A model generated the notes under the pieces. That model had not been told where the DNA came from. It was given only the letters and a program-made list of their open reading frames with translations, and made no database searches. From Bacillota bacterium (GTDB lineage Bacteria; Bacillota; Clostridia; UBA1381), in NCBI GenBank assembly GCA_021203665.1, contig JAJQAT010000229.1, positions 1 to 8,988 on the forward strand: DNA of 8,988 nt, in the 5' to 3' direction. A program made the translations under genes and the position numbers. Below, piece by piece: positions 5,742 through 8,988 of the stretch. Numbering within the stretch: position 1 is the first letter of the stretch; every line of letters starts with the position of its first letter.

Positions 5742-6485
5742 ATGAAATGTACAAATTGCGGTAACGAATTACAGAATAACGCCAGATTTTGTGACAACTG
5801 CGGCGCGAAGGCAGAGCCAATCAGTGAAGCGGCATACTGCCCGAATTGCGGCAAGCCGCTCGAAGCCGGAGCCGAATTTTGCGGCGAATGCGGTGCCTCC
5901 GTAAACGGAGCTCAAAGACAAACCTACACTCCTCCGCAAAACAGCGGCGGCTCAAAGGCGTTAGTCGCGGTAATTATTATAGCGGCGGTCTTGGCTGTCG
6001 GAGCCTTGGCGGGAACGTTTATATACCTAAACTTTTTTAACGACGACAATGCCGTTGTGGAAACAAGCGACGATACAACAAGGCGCGACAGGAGCTCGCG
6101 CGATGACGATTCCGACACCGGCTCGGCAAAAAACAAGGCAACAACGGCGCCGACCAAAAAGCCGTCCGCCACATCCACTCCGAAAGCCGCGACACCCTCG
6201 CCCACGCCGTCGAGTATGTATTTATTCGACAGCGACAAGCAGTACATTACAACCGATTACCTCGACACGAAAACACAGGATGAGGTTCGCTTGATTTTGA
6301 ACGAAATGTACGCGCGGCACGGCTACATATTCCAACTGGAGCAGTATCAGGAATATTTCGGCAAGCAGTCATGGTACACTCCGAGATACGAATCCGCCGA
6401 AACCGCGGAGAGCTATTTCAACGACTACGAAAAGGAAAACAAAAAAATCATCGTAAATTACGAAACCTCAAAGGGTTGGAGATAA
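5742..6485 (+). CDS. Double zinc-ribbon, single-span membrane protein with YARHG domain
   Basis: This 247-residue protein begins with two zinc ribbons: C3-xx-C6 with C17-xx-C20, and C33-xx-C36 with C47-xx-C50. A span at about 72-97 (ALVAVIIIAAVL...) follows, then a low-complexity Thr/Ser/Pro/Lys linker (about 103-158), and at 159-247 a YARHG domain with the name-giving YARHG at 190-194 and a WYTP motif. The ribbons lack a signal peptide and should be cytoplasmic, placing the YARHG domain outside, where the family is thought to act at the cell envelope; its exact function is not established. ATG 5742 is preferred over 5733 because AAAGG abuts the earlier ATG but is 9 bp from the later one. It is transcribed alone, from a very strong promoter, and ends at a bidirectional terminator shared with two related zinc-ribbon genes. 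Confidence 0.9.
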   Translation: MKCTNCGNELQNNARFCDNCGAKAEPISEAAYCPNCGKPLEAGAEFCGECGASVNGAQRQTYTPPQNSGGSKALVAVIIIAAVLAVGALAGTFIYLNFFNDDNAVVETSDDTTRRDRSSRDDDSDTGSAKNKATTAPTKKPSATSTPKAATPSPTPSSMYLFDSDKQYITTDYLDTKTQDEVRLILNEMYARHGYIFQLEQYQEYFGKQSWYTPRYESAETAESYFNDYEKENKKIIVNYETSKGWR

Positions 6486-6495
6486 TTTCACAAGC

Positions 6496-6529
6496 AAAAA
6501 ACTGCGGTAATTTCAAACCGCAGTTTTTT
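6496..6529. terminator. Bidirectional terminator between convergent zinc-ribbon genes
   Basis: A run of six A leading into CTGCGGT pairs perfectly with ACCGCAG leading into six T: a 13- to 14-bp stem with an 8-nt loop. Because both arms end in A/T runs, it works on either strand. It lies 11 bp after the YARHG gene stop and 17 bp after the minus-strand gene stop. Confidence 0.93.
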
Positions 6530-6545
6530 AATTGTTTATCACCTT

Positions 6546-8150
6546 TTAATACCATTCTGCCAGCATTAAAAGCTCCGAAAGGATTTCCTGCGGGATTCCC
6601 GCCTCCTTCAGCCTGCTTACCACAGACACCAAACCGTCCGCGTTAAACTCGTCGTCCGCGTCGTCTATATCGCACGCGTCGCTCGGTATTTCCGGAACAT
6701 AATCCGTGTCGCGCGCGCCGCTTATTCCCAGCGCAATCAGCGAATCGCCGCCGCTGACAAAATCAATATCAAACGCGTACTCGTCCTTGGACGAATCAAT
6801 GTTAAATTCCAAATAGGAATCATCCAATATATCATAAAGGAAGTCATAATCATCCGTAAGGCTGCGCAGCGCGCTGACATCGGAGCCGGCGTATACCGCG
6901 CCGGACGCCGAAACGCCGTTCGAATCCCTTTCAAAGCCGTCAAGCTCGATTGTAATTATGTTGTTGTGCATAACGTTTATATCAACATATCCGGAGAAGC
7001 CGGACTTGCCGAGCGTTCCGCTGCCTGTCACGGACGCGTTTGTTTCGCCCGAAACCGACCATTCAAAGTCATAGTCGCTGCCGTTTTTTGCCGACAGGAA
7101 GGACATCTCAAAGTCCTCCTCCTCTACCTCGAAAACTCTGCCCAATATCTCACCCTTGGAATTGATATACGCGGTATAAATAATCTCGCCGTCCGCGCCG
7201 TCCAAGGAGTCAATCATATCGTCAAGAGAGTCGTTAAAGCCCAGTGACGAACTGTAATACATATCGGTGCTTTGCGCTATTTCCTCCGCGATGGCATCTA
7301 CTATTTCGCCGAGTCTACCGTCGTCGCGTATATCCTGCAAAACAGCGGCGGCGGTTTGAGCGTCTACCGCTATTTCAACGGCGGTACAGCTGTATGTATT
7401 ATCTCCCACGGTCAATTCGTCGCTGCTCTTTTCAACGCTCGCGGCATTGCTGAGTCCCGCGTCAAGCGCCGAGCATAATATTTCCTTCATAGTGTCGGAG
7501 GACGGAATTATATCCTCATACGCGGAAATATACTCGTCGTAGGACATGAGAGTAATATCATCAAAATCCGTTCTTAAATAGCTGTTAAACAAATCGGGTA
7601 TTCCGATATACGCCTCTTGATTCGCCGAGTCAAAAACGAACTCGCTTTCTATAATATCGGTTCCCTCCAGGGCAAAGCTCGCCCTTGCTCCCCACAGACT
7701 GCCGGCGTTGTTTATGTCTACATCCATGCCGACCGTGCGTATATTGCCTATATACTCGTTTATCTCGTCAACATCCAAATCCGCCAGCTCCAAAAGCCTG
7801 TCGCCCACGGTCAAATCGAGAGATGTCCGCGCGGCGGGCGAAGCGTCGGAAACGGCGCTTTGCATATCGTCGAACACGGTCATAAGATTTTCTATCGATT
7901 GAGATTCAATGCTGTAATAATAATCCTCCGGCGACTTAAACACGGACGACACTATGTTATTCACATAGGACGACGCGAGCGCGTAGCCGCCTCCCAAAAC
8001 GCATACCAATGCCGCGACTATTGCGATTACCGCGAATTTCTTCTTTCCGCCCCTCTTCTTCACCGCGCCGCCTTGCGCTATAGGCGCACCGCAATGCGTA
8101 CAAAATTTGTTGCCGTCGGTTGTTTCCCCATGACAATTCGGACAAATCAT
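6546..8150 (-). CDS. Zinc-ribbon, single-span membrane protein with large acidic extracytoplasmic domain
   Basis: This 534-residue protein has one N-terminal zinc ribbon (C3-xx-C6, C17-xx-C20), a basic stretch VKKRGGKKK (30-38) and one membrane span (about 39-62). About 470 residues follow that, by the positive-inside rule, lie outside the cell. This region is rich in Asp/Glu/Ser and alternates beta strands with short helices. The pattern is reminiscent of the LolA/LppX-like lipoprotein folds and of the DUF6583-type families often fused to zinc ribbons in Clostridia, but no diagnostic motif is seen and this is a guess. No catalytic signature is visible. GGAG lies 9 bp before the ATG. It follows the smaller zinc-ribbon gene on the same strand after 82 bp, so the two may be co-transcribed. 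The product's role is unknown; envelope sensing or ligand binding fits the topology. Confidence 0.85.
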   Translation of the reverse strand: MICPNCHGETTDGNKFCTHCGAPIAQGGAVKKRGGKKKFAVIAIVAALVCVLGGGYALASSYVNNIVSSVFKSPEDYYYSIESQSIENLMTVFDDMQSAVSDASPAARTSLDLTVGDRLLELADLDVDEINEYIGNIRTVGMDVDINNAGSLWGARASFALEGTDIIESEFVFDSANQEAYIGIPDLFNSYLRTDFDDITLMSYDEYISAYEDIIPSSDTMKEILCSALDAGLSNAASVEKSSDELTVGDNTYSCTAVEIAVDAQTAAAVLQDIRDDGRLGEIVDAIAEEIAQSTDMYYSSSLGFNDSLDDMIDSLDGADGEIIYTAYINSKGEILGRVFEVEEEDFEMSFLSAKNGSDYDFEWSVSGETNASVTGSGTLGKSGFSGYVDINVMHNNIITIELDGFERDSNGVSASGAVYAGSDVSALRSLTDDYDFLYDILDDSYLEFNIDSSKDEYAFDIDFVSGGDSLIALGISGARDTDYVPEIPSDACDIDDADDEFNADGLVSVVSRLKEAGIPQEILSELLMLAEWY

Positions 8151-8172
8151 ATTGTTCAGCTCCTTTTTTTCG

Positions 8173-8189
8173 TTATTTTGTTAAAATAA
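8173..8189 (-). other. AT-only hairpin in the leader of the large zinc-ribbon gene
   Basis: TTATTTT (8173-8179) and AAAATAA (8183-8189) form a perfect 7-bp palindrome with a 3-nt loop, just upstream of the ribosome binding site. It is weak as an RNA structure and could be chance in AT-rich intergenic DNA. No convincing promoter was found in the 82-bp gap, which supports read-through from the gene upstream. Confidence 0.25.
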
Positions 8190-8232
8190 AATTTTTCACA
8201 TCTATATAATGCCGTATTTGCGCGGACTCATG

Positions 8233-8883
8233 TCATAAATATATACCGGTTCCGCTCGACAAGTACCATTTCCCGCCTAATTTAATGAGATTTATATATA
8301 TATCCGTTGACTCCTCGCCATATTTTCCCGAAGCTATAATTTTAACCTTGGCTGACTTTGCGTCTTTAATTTCTTTGTCAAATTCATCTCCATATGCCAT
8401 TTTAATGGTCTTAATATCGTCTTCATCGTAATCCTCAACGGTTTTAATCTTATAGGATATTTTCATTTTAGTTCCAACACTATCCTCCAAGTTTTCGGTA
8501 AATGTGTCGAGATAATCCTGTAATTCATCGATAATATCATCCTCATCATCATAGCTGATGCCGCCATCGACAGCCGAATCAATCAATTCCTGCGGCAATA
8601 GATCTACAATTCTTTCGGCGTCGCATTTTTCAATTCCTTTAACATATTGCTTGATAACCGATTTATAGCTTCTGCCTCCGAATATAGAGACACATATCGA
8701 AGCAATTACCGCAATCACTATAACCGCCGCCGCGGCTAAAATAATTATCGCGGCATTTGAGCTTTTCGGGGGCTCGATGCTGACCTGATTAGGCACAGGT
8801 GAAGCATCGGGCACAGGAGTTCCGCATTTCGTGCAAAATTTTTCATCCCCCAATGCGTTTCCGCAGTTTGTACAGTATTTCAT
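8233..8883 (-). CDS. Small zinc-ribbon, single-span membrane protein with NTF2/DUF4878-like outer domain
   Basis: This 216-residue protein has an N-terminal zinc ribbon (C4-xx-C7, C17-xx-C20), a Pro-rich linker and one membrane span (about 44-68, Ala/Ile/Val). The outer domain (about 72-216) starts with YKSVIKQYVKGIEKCDAERIVDLLP, passes through a very acidic stretch (DDEDDIIDE) and ends with VKIIASGKYGEESTD ... LGGKWYL. A helix followed by beta strands ending in GKWYL is the usual pattern of the DUF4878/NTF2-like lipoprotein group, which fits an extracytoplasmic ligand- or partner-binding domain of unknown specificity. GGAGG lies 8 bp before the ATG at 8883. It is likely first in an operon with the larger zinc-ribbon gene. 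Its DNA appears more AT-rich than the genes on either side by eye, which could mean a different origin. Confidence 0.87.
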   Translation of the reverse strand: MKYCTNCGNALGDEKFCTKCGTPVPDASPVPNQVSIEPPKSSNAAIIILAAAAVIVIAVIASICVSIFGGRSYKSVIKQYVKGIEKCDAERIVDLLPQELIDSAVDGGISYDDEDDIIDELQDYLDTFTENLEDSVGTKMKISYKIKTVEDYDEDDIKTIKMAYGDEFDKEIKDAKSAKVKIIASGKYGEESTDIYINLIKLGGKWYLSSGTGIYL

Positions 8884-8906
8884 TTTTTATTCCTCCGTTT
8901 TAATAT

Positions 8907-8934
8907 AATATACCATCCAAGAAATATTTGTAAA
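8907..8934 (-). promoter_or_regulatory. Predicted promoter of the two-gene zinc-ribbon operon
   Basis: On the minus strand TTTACA (8934 down to 8929) and TATATT (8912 down to 8907) are spaced by 16 bp; each matches five of six consensus bases. TGG directly before the -10 box makes it an extended -10. TATTAT shifted by 2 bp would give an 18-bp spacer instead. The leader to the ATG would be only about 15-20 nt, just enough for the GGAGG site. Confidence 0.55.
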
Positions 8935-8939
8935 TTTAA

Positions 8940-8967
8940 ATCACCTATACAGTAATGCATTGGTGAT
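8940..8967. repeat. Inverted repeat ATCACC / GGTGAT upstream of the zinc-ribbon operon
   Basis: ATCACC (8940-8945) and GGTGAT (8962-8967) are inverted arms, extendable to 8 bp with one mismatch, around a spacer of roughly 12-16 bp. It lies directly upstream of the predicted -35 box. It could be an operator or activator site, or the remnant of a terminator of a gene beyond the window. No T tract supports the latter. Confidence 0.3.
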
Positions 8968-8988
8968 CTTTGCAACTAACAATTTAAT

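Noticed and set aside
5405..5820. Short open frames on both strands in and around the divergent gap
   Set aside because: They overlap promoters, the structured leader, or the starts of real genes, and none has a plausible ribosome binding site or recognisable sequence.
7617..8189. A 190-codon plus-strand frame opposite the large zinc-ribbon gene
   Set aside because: It is antisense to a gene with clear zinc-ribbon and membrane motifs and a good ribosome binding site; no domain or start signal supports it.
8190..8232. Separate promoter for the 534-residue zinc-ribbon gene
   Set aside because: TATATA near 8200 and ATGACA near 8230 are about 22 bp apart, outside the normal spacer range. Read-through from the upstream gene is simpler.

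Overview
The window looks like a chromosomal piece of a Gram-positive member of the Clostridia, probably an anaerobic gut or fibre-associated lineage. This is inferred from four things: sigma-A type promoters with AT-rich spacers and strong GGAG-type ribosome binding sites; a secreted protein ending in a type I dockerin-like module; several zinc-ribbon/single-membrane-span proteins, one with a YARHG domain; and a cysteine-motif flavoprotein typical of anaerobes. No rRNA, tRNA, CRISPR array, transposase or phage structural gene is visible.

Layout from left to right. Positions 1-158 hold a possible terminator remnant and an extended -10 promoter for a flavodoxin-fold iron-sulfur-type flavoprotein (159-779, +), which ends at a good hairpin. 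An XRE-family repressor (810-1139, -) is divergent from a large secreted beta-repeat/dockerin protein (1291-3537, +). The gap between them carries a consensus sigma-A promoter for the secreted protein and four ACGT-centred sites, two of which are perfect TTTACGTAAA palindromes. One palindrome fills the spacer of the secreted-protein promoter and the other overlaps a likely promoter of the repressor. This looks like a compact, self-contained repressor/operator switch.

Downstream of the secreted protein is a roughly 106-bp imperfect inverted repeat starting at its stop codon, then a strong terminator shared with a convergent GT-C type membrane glycosyltransferase (3751-5481, -). The glycosyltransferase is divergent from a zinc-ribbon/membrane/YARHG protein (5742-6485, +). 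The gap between them has a promoter for each; the YARHG one is TTGACA-N17-TATAAT with an extended -10 and is followed by a structured leader of about 75 nt. A near-perfect bidirectional terminator (6496-6529) separates the YARHG gene from two further zinc-ribbon/membrane proteins on the minus strand (6546-8150 and 8233-8883), which probably form an operon read from a promoter near 8907-8934.

The gene products mostly concern the cell envelope: a secreted surface protein with its repressor, a polyprenyl-sugar-dependent glycosyltransferase, and three proteins that place a small cytoplasmic zinc ribbon inside the membrane and an otherwise unrelated domain outside. The strongest candidates for something undescribed are the XRE/ACGT-operator control of the dockerin protein, the three-member zinc-ribbon membrane cluster, and the long inverted repeat. 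Functions were assigned by reading motifs; no database search was possible.
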